Notes: generated by a model from the letters alone, not told the origin. Positions 34,237 through 44,224 are shown, counted from the stretch's first letter. The stretch: DNA of 64,000 nt from Diprion similis (GCF_021155765.1 NC_060118.1:1488001-1552000); one strand, 5' to 3'. Numbers and translations are program-made.

Positions 34237-34929
34237 TTATACACGCTTTAATTGGATAGAATTATAGAAATTTTCATAAACTTGATCAGCGGAGGCTTCA
34301 GCGTCTATGATCATAACGGGGGCAGGTAAGGAAGAAAATTTTCCTTTAACTAGCCATTCTTCGTGGACTTCATGAAGAGTTCTGAGCAACTCAAAAGAAA
34401 CTCTGAGTTCTTCTTCTCGTGAGCGAGAAGAGACTCGAGCAAAACAAGTCTCAGGGAAAACTCGAAGATAAACAATCAAATCAGCTCCGAGTCCTAACGC
34501 TTCAATAAGGAGAGCGGAATTCCTGTTGAGTAAATGAGACTCGAAGTCTCGAAAATTTCTCAATCTACGACGAGCTTCGATAAAACAATTGCTACTATAA
34601 ATTGATCTCTCCATCACTTTAACAGGAAGAGAGGTTATTTGAAGATGTCTATTACACATAACCTGTTGGACGTGGTTTTGAAATTGATAACAAAAGCGAT
34701 CCGGGTCTCCGTACATCAAATCGAGTAGGTTAACCCCGGCAATATTACGATATTCATCTAGCGACTCTAACAAAGTACAAACCCGAGGATCGGCCAAAAA
34801 CCTTTTGGTGAAGGTTGTTTTTCCACATCCGATGTTTCCTTCGATGATGATTGTCAGAGGTCCTGTTTTCTTTAATGAGATTCCAAAAGGAAGGTTGCCT
34901 TTCCAATCAATGACGAACTGGAAGAGAGG
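34237..34929 (-). CDS. dNK: Deoxynucleoside kinase captured by the Gypsy element
   Basis: The frame is open for 231 codons after a TAG at about 34930-34932 and has no ATG before the P-loop. Features of the Drosophila-type dNK/thymidine kinase 2 family are all in order: P-loop EGNIGCGKTT (about residues 30-39), the acidic residue in TLLESLDEYRN, GVNLLDLMYGDP, the substrate-site motif VMERSIYS (about 106-112), ADLIVYLRV, the arginine-rich lid RVSSRSREEE and LHEVHEEWLV, with the C-terminus APVMIIDA. Such enzymes phosphorylate deoxynucleosides for dNTP supply. It lies 33 nt behind pol in the same frame, separated only by the pol TAA and this TAG. No intron is seen. Expression could need readthrough or splicing. 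Confidence 0.9.
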   Translation of the reverse strand, partial: PLFQFVIDWKGNLPFGISLKKTGPLTIIIEGNIGCGKTTFTKRFLADPRVCTLLESLDEYRNIAGVNLLDLMYGDPDRFCYQFQNHVQQVMCNRHLQITSLPVKVMERSIYSSNCFIEARRRLRNFRDFESHLLNRNSALLIEALGLGADLIVYLRVFPETCFARVSSRSREEELRVSFELLRTLHEVHEEWLVKGKFSSLPAPVMIIDAEASADQVYENFYNSIQLKRV

Positions 34930-34962
34930 CTAAATTTGTTTCGGTTGACGGAAGAAATTCTC

Positions 34963-37668
34963 TTAATGTCTAACCTTGTTAGACGTTCCGGTCCTTGGTG
35001 AGTCTGATTCAGGTTGATGTCCATCTTCGAACGGAGCAAGGCGGTCGAGGTGTACAACTTTTGCCTTACTATGAGGGCCTTTTCGGATTCTATAAACAAC
35101 ATCGTTTATCCGGTTAACCACCTGGTAAGGACCTTCACAGTTTCGTTGTAATTTTGGGCATCGTCCTTTCTGCCTTCTTGGTTGAAATAACCAGACGGAA
35201 TCTCCGGGATTAAACTTTAAACCCCTGGCTCGCATATCGTAACGAGCTTTAAGCCTATCTGAAGCTATAGAAATTCTATTTCTTGCAAAGTTGTGAATTT
35301 CTTCTAGACGTCGCTGTAAATCGGAGGCATAATCTGTCTGAGGTGATGATTGTACGGAAACAGGGCCTTTTTCTAAATCCACGGGGAGTCGGAGTTTCTT
35401 TCCCGTAAGCATACAAGCGGGCGTCTGTTTTTTCGTCTCGTGAATCGCAGATCTATAAGACAGGAAGAAAAAGGGAATCCAGGTATCCCAATCTCTCTGA
35501 TTCTGTTCTACGAAGGACGACAAATATTGGAGTAAAGTTCTATTTAGACGTTCTATCATGCCGTAAGACTGAGGATGGAGGGGAGTAGTACGAGTTTTTC
35601 TAACCCCTAAAATTTGAGTAACTTCTTTCATTAAGCTTGACTCAAAATTTCGGCCCTGATCGGTGTGAAGTTCTAGTGAAACTCCGTACCTGCAGATGAA
35701 TTCTCTAACGAACGCCTGTGCTACAGTGGAGGCTTCTTGATTACTTATTGGGACCACTTCTGGCCACTTGATAAAGTAATCGGCGATAACCAGAGCGTAT
35801 TTATTCCTTTCGTAGGTGGTAGAAAGAGGACCGAGGATGTCCATCACTGCCCTTTCGAAAGGAGCTCCCACGTTGTATATTTGAAGAGAGCTCTGTCCTC
35901 TAGCTCGGGGTCCTTTCTTCGCCGTGCAGATTTGACATTTTCTGCACCAGTCTTCGACGTCTGTCCAGCAGTGTGGCCAAAAGTAACGGTCGCGTATCCT
36001 GCCCAGAGTCTTGTTCGAAGCGAAGTGTCCACCTGTAGAAAAATCGTGATGGAGTGCAAGAATCTCTGGTACTCTGATCCTGGGAACCAGAAGTTACCAC
36101 TTGATCTCACTCAAGTCTGCGGATTCCCATTTTCGGTATAAAATTCCATTTATCAAAGCGATGGAGTCCCACTGAGCTCAATAAACTTTTAGGTCCGGTC
36201 CAGCTGGGGATATTTCCTGCCGTTCCCGACGAGTCCCCGTTTCTTTCCAGGACTTTAATTGGGTTAGAGTCGTATCTTCTTGCTGTGATATTCTCCAGTC
36301 TTCTAGGTCCCCTCCGAGTGTAATGCCTCGAATTAAACAAGGAGGGTTTCGATATTTCTCCAGTCTTGCACACTGTCTGCAATATGGCGTGTCTTCGCAA
36401 GTGTCTTCGCAAGTTCTTCTTGAAAGGGCGTCCGCGTTCGCATGTTGCAGTCCAGCTCGATGTTTGATGTCGAAATCATACTGACCGAGTCTCTCTAACC
36501 AACGAGCTACCCGGCCTTCGGGCGACTTGAACGAAAGCAACCATTTCAATGAAGCATGGTCTGTTCTAACAAGAAATCGCCTACCGTACAAGTAATGGTG
36601 GAAATGGACTACTGTTTTAACGACGGCTAAAAGTTCTCGACGGGTAACGCAGTAGTTCCTCTCAGCCTTGCTAAGAATCCTGCTAAAATAACAAATCACG
36701 CTTTCTAGACCTCCTTGAACCTGTGACAGAACCCCACCTATCCCTGAAAGTGAAGCGTCAGTATCTAAAATAAAAGGAAGATTGACTTCAGGATAAGCTG
36801 ATATAAGTGAAGAGGTTAACCAAATTTTCAGCTTTTTGAAGGCTTCTTCGCACTCGGGCGTCCAATCGAAGGGAGTCTTTAGTCCCGTTAGATGATGAAG
36901 AGGTTTCGCTACGGAGGCGAATCCTTTTACAAATCTTCTATAATAAGTGCAGAGTCCCAAAAAGCTCTGTACCTGTTCTTTGTTGACAGGCGTTGGCCAG
37001 GAAGAAACTTTTTCGATTTTTGACGGGTCAGTCTTCACTCCGTCAGCTGAGACGATGTGTCCAAGGAAGCTGACTTCTCGCTGGAACATATGGCACTTTT
37101 TCGGACTCATTTTCAAGCCTGCGTGCTTCAGCCTGGCGAAAATTTCTTTAAGATTATGCATTTCTTTTGTGAAGTCCCTGCCGAAGACGATTATGTCGTC
37201 TAGATAGACGAGGCAAATTTTCCCGATGAGTCCATGGAGGATAGCCTCCATCATCCGTTCGAAGGTAGCCGGGGCGTTACTCAAGCCAAATGGCATTACC
37301 TTGAACTGCCATAGTCCTCCTAAACCCGTAACGAAAGCTGTCTTCTCTTTGTCGGAAGAGTCCATCTCGACCTGCCAGTACCCACTCTGGAGGTCTATGG
37401 TGCTGAACCAATTGGCGCCAGCAATCAGGTCGAGAGTTTCGTCCATCCTGGGTAAAGGAAACAAGTCTTTCTTCGTAATATTATTCAGCTTCCGGTAGTC
37501 GATACAAAATCGTTTCGATCCATCTTTTTTGTTGACTACGACAATCGGAGAAGCCCAGGGGCTGGACAAAGGTTCAATAACGTCGTTCGCCAGCATGTCT
37601 TCCACCAGCTTCTTCACCTCCTCCCGGAGATGTACGTCGGTAAAACACAAGATCGACCTCGGAGGCAA
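34963..37668 (-). pseudogene. pol: Gypsy pol, left copy: RT, RNase H, integrase, one nonsense
   Basis: The N-terminal piece (37668-36178) has RT motifs DYRKLNN, FSTIDLQSGYWQ, MPFGLSNAPATF, catalytic VYLDDIIVF, then RNase H with ILDTDASLSGIGG and TDHASLKWLL. A TGA at about 36178 replaces a tryptophan (KVY-stop-AQWDS; the right copy has W). The same protein continues with a zinc-binding HHCC region, integrase core MDILGPL, ELHTDQGRNFES and IERLNRTL, and GPYQVVNRINDVVYRIR. It ends with TAA just before the kinase frame. Gag and protease are absent. Confidence 0.9.
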
Positions 37669-37720
37669 TCCTCCAATTTAACAAGCTCCCCGGAGGCTCG
37701 CCCTTAACGGCAGGGAGGAA
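37669..37720. other. Head-to-head junction of two Gypsy copies
   Basis: Outward from this point both strands encode REEVKK within a few codons, preceded by PPRS on one side and APRR on the other, the same place in RT. Breakpoints in the two copies therefore nearly coincide. Confidence 0.7.
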
Positions 37721-40354
37721 GTGAAGAAATTCGTTGAAGATATGCTGACCAACAACGTAATCGAGCCTTCTTCCAGCCCCTGGGCTTCTCCGATCGTCCT
37801 GGTCAACAAAAAGAACGGTTCCAAGCGATTTTGCATAGAATACAGGAAGCTGAACGACATAACCAAGAAGGACTCCTATCCTCTCCCCAGAATCGACGAA
37901 ACGCTCGATCTGATTGCTGGCGCAACCTGGTTCAGTACCATTGATCTTCAGAGCGGTTACTGGCAGGTCGAGATAGATCCCCTGGACAAGGAAAAGACAG
38001 CCTTTGTCACGAGACTAGGAGCATTATGGCAATTTAAGGTAATGCCTTTTGGCTCAAGTAACGCCCCGGCTACCTTTGAACGGATGATGGAGACTGTTCT
38101 CCAAGGACTCACAGGGAAAATTTGCCTCGTTTATTTGGACGACATAATCGTCTTCGGGAAGGACTTTGAGGAAGAAGTGGACCACCTTGAACAAGTTTTC
38201 TCCAGGTTAAAACAGGCAGGCCTAAAGATGAGTCCAAAGAAATGCCATCGGTTCCAGAAAAAAGTCAGCTTCCTCGGCCACATAGTCTCCGCTGAAGAAG
38301 TAAAGACCGATCCCTCCAAGATCGAAAAGGTCTCTGCTTGGCCGAACAAGGAGCCAGTTCAACGCTTTTTGGGCCTCTGCACCTATTACAGAAGATTCGT
38401 AAAAGGTTTCGCCACGATAGCCAAGCCCCTGCATCGTCTCACAGGAATCCAGATTCCATTCGCCTGGACTCCGGAATGCGAAGAAGCCTTCGAGAAATTA
38501 AAAGAAAATCTTACTTCTTCCCCGATTTTAGCCTATCCGGAGGTCGGACTCCCTTTTATTTTAGATACAGACGCCTCTTTGTCAGGGATAGGCGGAAACT
38601 TGTCACAGATTCAGGAAGGTCGAGAGAGAGTAATTAGCTATTACAGTAGAGTCCTTAGTAAAACCGCGAGAAACTATTGTGTTACTCGTAGGGAACTCTT
38701 AGCTGTTGTTAAAACCGTAGTCCACTTTCATCATTACTTGTACGGGAGGAAGTTCTTGATTAGAACAGACCATGCTTCTTTGAGGTGGTTACTTTCGTTT
38801 AAATCCCCCGAAGGTCAGGTAGCTAGGTGGACTGAGAGGCTCGGACAGTACGATGTCGAAATTCGTCATCGAGCAGGTTTACAACATGGAAACGCTGACG
38901 CTCTTTCTCGAAGGCTCTGCGAAGAAACGACAGATTGTAGGCAATGCACTCGCCTTGAAAAATACAGAGATCCTCCTTCTATAATACGGAAGATTTCTCT
39001 TGGAGAAAACCTCGAAGATTGGAAACGATCTCAACAAGAAGATTCTACTCTGTCACAAGTTAAATCTTGGAAAGAAGCGGAAACTCGCCCAGACTGGCAA
39101 GAAATATCCTCAGCTGAGTCTGATGTCAAAATTTACTGGGCTCAATGGGACTCTATTCTTTTAATAAACGGAATATTATACCGCAAATGGGAATTAGCGG
39201 ACTTGAAAGAGATCAAGTGGCAGCTTTTGGTTCCCAGAAATCGAGTTCCAGAGATTCTTGCTTTTTACCATGATTCTCCTGCAGGTGGACACTTTGCCTC
39301 GAATAAAACTTTAGGCAAGATACGCGACCGTTATTTTTGGCCTCGTTGTCGTGCTGACGTGGAAGACTGGTGTCGAAGATGTCAAGTCTGCACGTCGAAG
39401 AAAGGACCTCGAGATAAAGGACAAAGATCTCTCCAAGTTTACAACGTGGGAGCTCCTTTCGAAAGGATAGCAATGGATATCCTCGGTCCTCTTCCTACAA
39501 CCTACAGTGGAAATGAATACGCTTCAGTCATCGCTGATTATTTTACCAAGTGGCCCGAAGTATTTCCACTCGCCAGTCAGGAAGCCTCTACCGTAGCTCA
39601 GGCGTTCGTTAAAGAGTTTATCTGTAGGCACGGAGTACCTTTAGTAGTACATACTGACCAGGGCCGAAATTTTGAATCGAGTTTAATGAAGGAGGTCACT
39701 CAGATTTTAGGGGTTAGGAAAACCCGGACGACTCCCCTCCATCCTCAATCTGACGGCATGATAGAGCGTTTGAATCGGACTTTACTGCAGTATTTGTCGT
39801 CTTTCGTCGAACAGAATCAGAGAAATTGGGACACCTGGATCCCCCTTTTCCGCTTATCTTATAGATCTGTGATCCACGAGACAACGAAACGGGCGCCAGC
39901 TTTCATGCTCACAGGGAGAAATCTTCGACTTACGTCAGATTTAGAGAAAGGCCCTGTTCCCGTGCAAACACAACCCCAGACAGATTATGCTTCTGATTTA
40001 CAACGACGCCTAGAAGAAATTTATAATTTTGCAAGGGAAAGAATTTCTATGGCTTCGGATAAGTTACAAGCTCGCTACGATATACGAGCTAGAGATTTAA
40101 AATTCAATCCCGGAGATTCTGTCTGGCTTTTCCAACTAAGAAGACAGAAAGGACGATGTCCGAAACTCCAACGAAACTGGGAAGGCCCTTACCAGGTGGT
40201 TAACCGGATAGACGATGTTGTTTATAGAATCCGAAGAGGCCTTCACACAAAAGCAAAGGTCGTTGACCTAGACCGGCTTACTCCTTTCAAAGATGTACAT
40301 CAGTCTGAATCGGGCTCACCGAGGGCTGGAACATCTAATGAGGTTAAACATTGA
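37721..40354 (+). CDS. pol: Gypsy pol, right copy: RT, RNase H, integrase, open
   Basis: An uninterrupted 877-residue ORF. RT: FCIEYRKLND, FSTIDLQSGYWQ, MPFGSSNAPATF and catalytic VYLDDIIVF (about residues 136-144). RNase H: ILDTDASLSGIGG (about 275) and RTDHASLRWLLSF. Zinc-binding N-terminus of integrase: HDSPAGGHF...CRRCQVC (about 515-560). Integrase core: MDILGPLPTTY, VHTDQGRNFES and IERLNRTL with D, D and E present. GPF/Y module: WEGPYQVVNRIDDVVYRIR. The 5' part of pol, protease and gag are missing, so the element cannot move by itself. About 85 percent similar by eye to the left copy. Confidence 0.9.
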   Translation: MKKFVEDMLTNNVIEPSSSPWASPIVLVNKKNGSKRFCIEYRKLNDITKKDSYPLPRIDETLDLIAGATWFSTIDLQSGYWQVEIDPLDKEKTAFVTRLGALWQFKVMPFGSSNAPATFERMMETVLQGLTGKICLVYLDDIIVFGKDFEEEVDHLEQVFSRLKQAGLKMSPKKCHRFQKKVSFLGHIVSAEEVKTDPSKIEKVSAWPNKEPVQRFLGLCTYYRRFVKGFATIAKPLHRLTGIQIPFAWTPECEEAFEKLKENLTSSPILAYPEVGLPFILDTDASLSGIGGNLSQIQEGRERVISYYSRVLSKTARNYCVTRRELLAVVKTVVHFHHYLYGRKFLIRTDHASLRWLLSFKSPEGQVARWTERLGQYDVEIRHRAGLQHGNADALSRRLCEETTDCRQCTRLEKYRDPPSIIRKISLGENLEDWKRSQQEDSTLSQVKSWKEAETRPDWQEISSAESDVKIYWAQWDSILLINGILYRKWELADLKEIKWQLLVPRNRVPEILAFYHDSPAGGHFASNKTLGKIRDRYFWPRCRADVEDWCRRCQVCTSKKGPRDKGQRSLQVYNVGAPFERIAMDILGPLPTTYSGNEYASVIADYFTKWPEVFPLASQEASTVAQAFVKEFICRHGVPLVVHTDQGRNFESSLMKEVTQILGVRKTRTTPLHPQSDGMIERLNRTLLQYLSSFVEQNQRNWDTWIPLFRLSYRSVIHETTKRAPAFMLTGRNLRLTSDLEKGPVPVQTQPQTDYASDLQRRLEEIYNFARERISMASDKLQARYDIRARDLKFNPGDSVWLFQLRRQKGRCPKLQRNWEGPYQVVNRIDDVVYRIRRGLHTKAKVVDLDRLTPFKDVHQSESGSPRAGTSNEVKH

Positions 40355-40390
40355 GAGAATTTCTTCTGTGAACCGAGACGAATATAACCT

Positions 40391-40766
40391 CTCTGCCTGT
40401 CAAGTTATGGAGAGATCGATTTTTAACGACAATTGTTTTATTCAAGTTCGTTGCAAATTAGGAAATTTTTGAGACTTTGAGTCTCATTCACTCAGAGAAA
40501 ACTCTGCTCTCCTCGTGCAAGTGTTTAAACTCAGAGTAGATCTCGTTGTTTATTTGCGAGTTTCCTCAAAAATCTCTTATTTTCGGATCTGTTCCCGTGT
40601 ACGTGAGAAAGAAACAGAGATTACTTTGGAGTTGCTTCGAACTATTCATGACGTTCATGAGGATTGGTTAGTTAGAGAAAAATTTTCTTCTTCACCTGCT
40701 CCCGTTCTAGTTTTAAAACGCCGAACTTTAGATTTTGTTTCCTTCCTCGATTTTGTTTCTTTCTAG
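40391..40766 (+). pseudogene. Deoxynucleoside kinase remnant of the right Gypsy copy (P-loop half deleted)
   Basis: After the pol stop the sequence matches the left copy (ENFF... and a second stop), then jumps directly to VMERSIFNDNCFIQ, skipping roughly 300 bp that hold the P-loop. A TGA at about 40470 follows, then FESHSLRENSALL, VDLVVYLRVSS, RICSRVREKE, LHEVHEEWLV-like IHDVHEDWLV and SSSPAPVLVL. Without the P-loop it cannot bind ATP. Its presence shows the kinase was already part of the element before the two copies separated. Confidence 0.85.
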
Positions 40767-41638
40767 AAAATTCTTCTATTGAATCGAGTTTTGTGTCGGA
40801 CCGGCTCTGATTTATTCAGAGTCTGAATGGAGCCACGATTATTATTTTTCATGGTCGGTAAGCGATTATTTGATTTTCGCGTTTTCCTAACCCATGTGTC
40901 AGTTTTTGTCAGCACTTTTTCAGGTTGCTTTATCACACAACTCCGTTTTCCTCTAACCTCTCCTGGAACCTGAGGATGACTGAAGGCCCCGATTTTAATG
41001 AAGCACTGAACATTAATCCAGATAACATCGTTTATTTTCTCTCTTTCAAATGAAAATAAAATCTATACAATCCATGCTGTTCCCAAATTCGCTTAGCGAA
41101 TTCGGATTCGTCTGCCTTCACTCACGTCTGTCCTCCCAATCTAGGGTGTGCAGTTTCCGAAAGAGTTCAGGACCGGCTCGCCTCCTTTCCCCTCCCTCGT
41201 TCCCGAAGGTTGAGAAGAGGCCCCAAAAGCTTCCTAAGGCCACCGTCGATTTTGGACTCCTATTGGAACCTCTCCTGTCCCCCGTGGTACTTTTCCGGAT
41301 CATTTCGGGTCGATTTGGGTTTTCCTGATTTCCGGAATTTGGAAACTGGTCGCTCCTTCGAATTTCACACGAAGCTGTACACTACACACTTTTACACTGA
41401 CCTTTGTGAAAACAAGGCACATAAAATTTTGGAAATTCAGTTCAATGCTCGACTATCTGCTCAAGGTTTTCTGTGGTTTACCTTGAGACTGTGGGCAAAT
41501 GCCAGATAGTAGAAAGGGAGTCTTTGAATTTTTAGAGCCACAGCTCCGACTCACCTTTGAGCACCGTCTGCTAGATCAGGATCACTATTGTTTCAATTTG
41601 TACGAGTCGGGACGACTCTTTTCCTCAGGGGGGAGTAG
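40767..41638 (+). other. Long 3' region of right Gypsy copy with polypurine tract
   Basis: Non-coding or decayed. Ends with a purine tract AGGGGGGAG at 41627-41635 immediately before the LTR. Blocks such as CAAGGTTTTCTGTGGTTTAC also occur, inverted, at about 33500 in the left copy. Confidence 0.6.
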
Positions 41639-41845
41639 TGTTACAAAGGGTAAAATCACCCGTTTTACCCCCCTTTCAAATGATCTAGAAGTCGGCTTGT
41701 GACGCAAGAAGTATAAGCGTTCTCATGTTAACAAATGAAGAGGATTGCTGCGTCAACCGCTATTATTGTAAAAACAGTCCTGTTTCAGACTTGAAACAAG
41801 AAACACATATTGCCATTAAAGCATTTTTTCTCCAAATATTTTACA
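41639..41845 (+). repeat. 3' LTR of dNK-bearing Gypsy, 207 bp
   Basis: Starts TGTTACAAAGGG directly after the polypurine tract and ends ATATTTTACA. TG...CA ends and position support an LTR; no partner LTR remains because the 5' end is deleted. The following 40 bp up to the integrase fragment are unexplained filler. Confidence 0.65.
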
Positions 41846-41853
41846 TAGCACCG

Positions 41854-42084
41854 TTAACAAAGCTCACGTACCCACATTTTATTTGAAACGCGAGTCCGTT
41901 TCAATATCAATGACCGTGAGCATGTACTTATAGCCTTCGTTTTGCCCAATATATACGATATCATATCAGCAAGATCCGCCTGCCAGGTCTCGTCGATGCC
42001 GCGCACGTCTACACGGTGACGTGTGTGATTCCAGCATGCAAGTTTATGTAGTACCGTCACCAGCGTGAGCTTTTTCTCGTTCAT
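41854..42084 (-). pseudogene. Polinton B integrase, N-terminal part
   Basis: The minus strand encodes NEKKLTLVTVLHKLACWN, RRVDVRG-like RHRVDVRGIDETWQADLADM with the first catalytic aspartate, and SLILK at the break. Corresponding sequence in Polinton A continues without interruption through VIDIFSKYAWAVP. A small deletion shifts the frame near the end. Confidence 0.75.
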
Positions 42085-42700
42085 ATTTCGATGCCCTTAG
42101 TCTGGCGTCGAATTTGGTAGCGATTACAGCGTTCCGAATCAATAGGTCTCCGCCTGTTTTGAAATCTGCGTAAAAGATATCAAAAGCTTTCCCCGTGGTG
42201 ATCTCCAAAGCTTTGATCATTCAATCGAGGTTGTCAATTTGCTTTTGCCGCAAGTTGAATTTTCGTCGTAAGATTTTCAAAGTTACATCATTGTTTTTCC
42301 CAACAGGTTCTGCAACATGGCACAGTCTTCCATTCTGTAGAATGTGAACACGTCGACACCCATCTCGGAAATGAATGCAAAAGCGATAGGAGCTGCCTAA
42401 TAAATGACTTCTGCTCCGCACAGTTCTTCGATAATGGACATTATTTTGTCGTTGTGACTCGGGTTTCCCACCACCTGGGGTGCTAGGAGTGGACAAAGAC
42501 GCTCCACCAACTCGTTTGGATCATTCTACAAAACGTATTCCATTGGAACACCTCGTCGTGTAATCATAGCTAGCGAAAGTAGACCTTTACCCTTTCACTG
42601 AGGCGATGGTCAATAATACGGCAATTCGGCAATGACATTTCTCAATTTGTAATTGTTATCTCTGCGAACAGCTCCATGAGATGAGTCAAACTTTTTATGT
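42085..42700 (-). pseudogene. Polinton B remnants of the fibre-like and YPETEGL-family genes
   Basis: From right to left on the minus strand: NYKLRNVIAE and PSPQ...GKGLLS-like residues, NPNELVERL, SHNDKIMSIIEELCGAE, then a deleted head, CHVAEP, and the coiled coil LKILRRKFNLRQKQIDNLD, with TGA/TAG breaks and an end at GDGTT. Same order as 3760-4743 of Polinton A. Large internal deletions. Confidence 0.65.
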
Positions 42701-43020
42701 CCGTTCGTTTTGAGGATTATGTTTCTATAATTTCTAACAATTGCTTCAGCAACTGGTATTTCGATTGCTTGAGGGATTTTAAGTTGATATAGATATTTTC
42801 AAACCCAAGTCCATTAGGATGGGTTATATGTGTAAGCAACGCATTAGTTTTACCACAATTCGGGTGCGCAGAATACTACACGCACACTGTTCGGAAGTAA
42901 TGCCCGACGCCATTTTTGTCTTTTCACATTTTGCTCTGAAAGTTTGTCGAAATTCATCACGGGAAGCTTAGTAGGTTTTGTCTCAAACCGCATCTCGGTC
43001 ATGACTGATCGGATGTTCTA
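42701..43020 (-). pseudogene. Polinton B packaging ATPase remnant
   Basis: Minus strand shows MRFET, KLPVMNFDKLSEQNVKRQK and, with a frameshift, the P-loop area (CGKTNA) and HPNGLGFENIYI, LKQSKYQLLKQ. A deletion then joins it to the YPETEGL-family gene (NIILKTNGHKK). Only the first third of the ATPase survives. Confidence 0.75.
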
Positions 43021-43065
43021 TAAATATCTCGGTTTGAAACCTTTCCCATCAGTCATAGCCCGAAC

Positions 43066-43844
43066 ATGATCATGTACCGAGGTAATCGAAGCAACAAGCG
43101 ACGACATCGTGGTAAGGGTCTAGTGAAAACAGCCTTCCATTCGAATTGCACGTGCCTGGTTATCAGTACTGTGGACCTGTTACTGACTTATCAAAGAGAC
43201 TCGCGCGAGGTGATCCGGGAATCAATCCTTGCAACACAGCTTGCAAGAACCATGACATTGCTTACTCGCAGAATCGTGAAAATCTTGAAGTCAGGAACGC
43301 GGCTCATAGAGTGTTGGCTGAAAAAGCTTGGAAACAGGTTTTCGCACCAGACGCCAAATTAAGTGGAAAAGCAGCAGCTTGGGCAATAGCTAACACAATA
43401 AAAGTTAAATCAAAAGTTGCGATGGGAATTCGAAAACCGAAAAACGTGACCTTAAGAAATATTATGAATGCTGCAAAACGATCCATGATTTCAAGCAACG
43501 ATGCAGTAGAAGCTATCGAGTCTGCGCTCAAGGGAGCCGAAAACGCTATTCGAATAGCGGGTGGTAAATGTGAAGTGGAAACACCGCACATTCTACCGAT
43601 ACCGTCAAAAGTTGATGGATTTCTACGATTACTGATTCCCATTTTCGCTGGACTTAGTGCCACTGGCGCGATAGCTGGTGGTGCGGCAGGTATAGTAGAA
43701 GCTGTGAATGATGCGAGCGCTGCTAAACGAGAACTGGAGGAGAGCGAACGGCACAACAAAACTATGAAAGCTATCGCGTTTGGCAAAGGGCTTCATTTGA
43801 AACCGTATGAAACGGGTCATGGTCTCCATTTTCCAAAAAACTAG
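43066..43844 (+). pseudogene. Minor capsid protein with parvovirus-type phospholipase A2 domain, one frameshift
   Basis: A basic start (RSNKRRHRGKGL) runs to about 43145, where a frameshift is needed to reach the rest. The PLA2 domain follows: calcium loop YCGPVTDL and catalytic HD in ACKNHDIAYS. The family consensus of the loop is GPGT; here the second Gly is Val. Further on, a Gly/Ala-rich hydrophobic segment (LSATGAIAGGAAGIVEAV) and a C-terminus with GKGLHLKPYETGHGL, reminiscent of adenovirus minor proteins. In parvoviruses such a domain acts in membrane passage; here that is inferred. Divergent from the ATPase. Confidence 0.8.
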
Positions 43845-44224
43845 ATGCAGAGCTGCCACGTCGAGCGTTCACTGATTGGGATTTGTTGAAATACGCAGAA
43901 ATCTTCAAGATTCCCTATCTCCGCGGTGTTTTTATGCGGAACGAAGTGCCCAATAGCGGTCCACGAAAAAACGAGTCAGACATAGTCAACCTTGACGACA
44001 AAGAGGGTCCCGGAACACACTGGGTTGCGTACAAGAAACGTGACAATAACATCGATTACTTAGACAGTTTCGGTAACCTTCAACCGCCGTCGGACCTCAT
44101 CAAATATCTCGGTTTTGGTAGCGTTGAATACAATCATAAAAGGTACCAGGATTATAATACGTTAGAACGCGGACACTTGTGTCTGAAATTTTTGGGCGGT
44201 GAGCTATATAAGTATCGTGCATAA
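43835..44224 (+). CDS. Adenain-like cysteine protease
   Basis: An open frame of about 125 codons begins before the end of the PLA2 gene and lacks an obvious ATG. LPRRAFTDWDLLKYAEI and IPYLRGVFMRNE are followed by the catalytic region: histidine in GTHWVAYKKR, acidic residue in DYLDSFG and cysteine in GHLCLKFL. This is the Ulp1/adenovirus maturation protease type, which cleaves capsid proteins during assembly. All three catalytic residues are present and the frame is uninterrupted. Confidence 0.85.
   Translation, partial: KKLDAELPRRAFTDWDLLKYAEIFKIPYLRGVFMRNEVPNSGPRKNESDIVNLDDKEGPGTHWVAYKKRDNNIDYLDSFGNLQPPSDLIKYLGFGSVEYNHKRYQDYNTLERGHLCLKFLGGELYKYRA

Larger units (their letters stand above)
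33358..41845. mobile_element. Head-to-head pair of dNK-bearing Gypsy retrotransposon copies
   Basis: Left copy on minus (33358-37675) and right copy on plus (about 37680-41845) meet at their 5' ends near 37678. Each holds RT, RNase H and integrase followed by a deoxynucleoside kinase gene and a long 3' region. Both lack gag, protease and 5' LTR, breaking just before the RT REEVKK segment. Only the right copy keeps a polypurine tract and 3' LTR. The pair splits the integrase gene of Polinton B. Confidence 0.8.

Noticed and set aside
33789..34259. Plus-strand 156-codon ORF, Lys/Arg rich
   Set aside because: It is antisense to the 3' region of the Gypsy element and its counterpart in the right copy is not open.
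43304..43786. Minus-strand 160-codon ORF over the PLA2 gene
   Set aside because: Shadow of the plus-strand gene, which has clear domain motifs.
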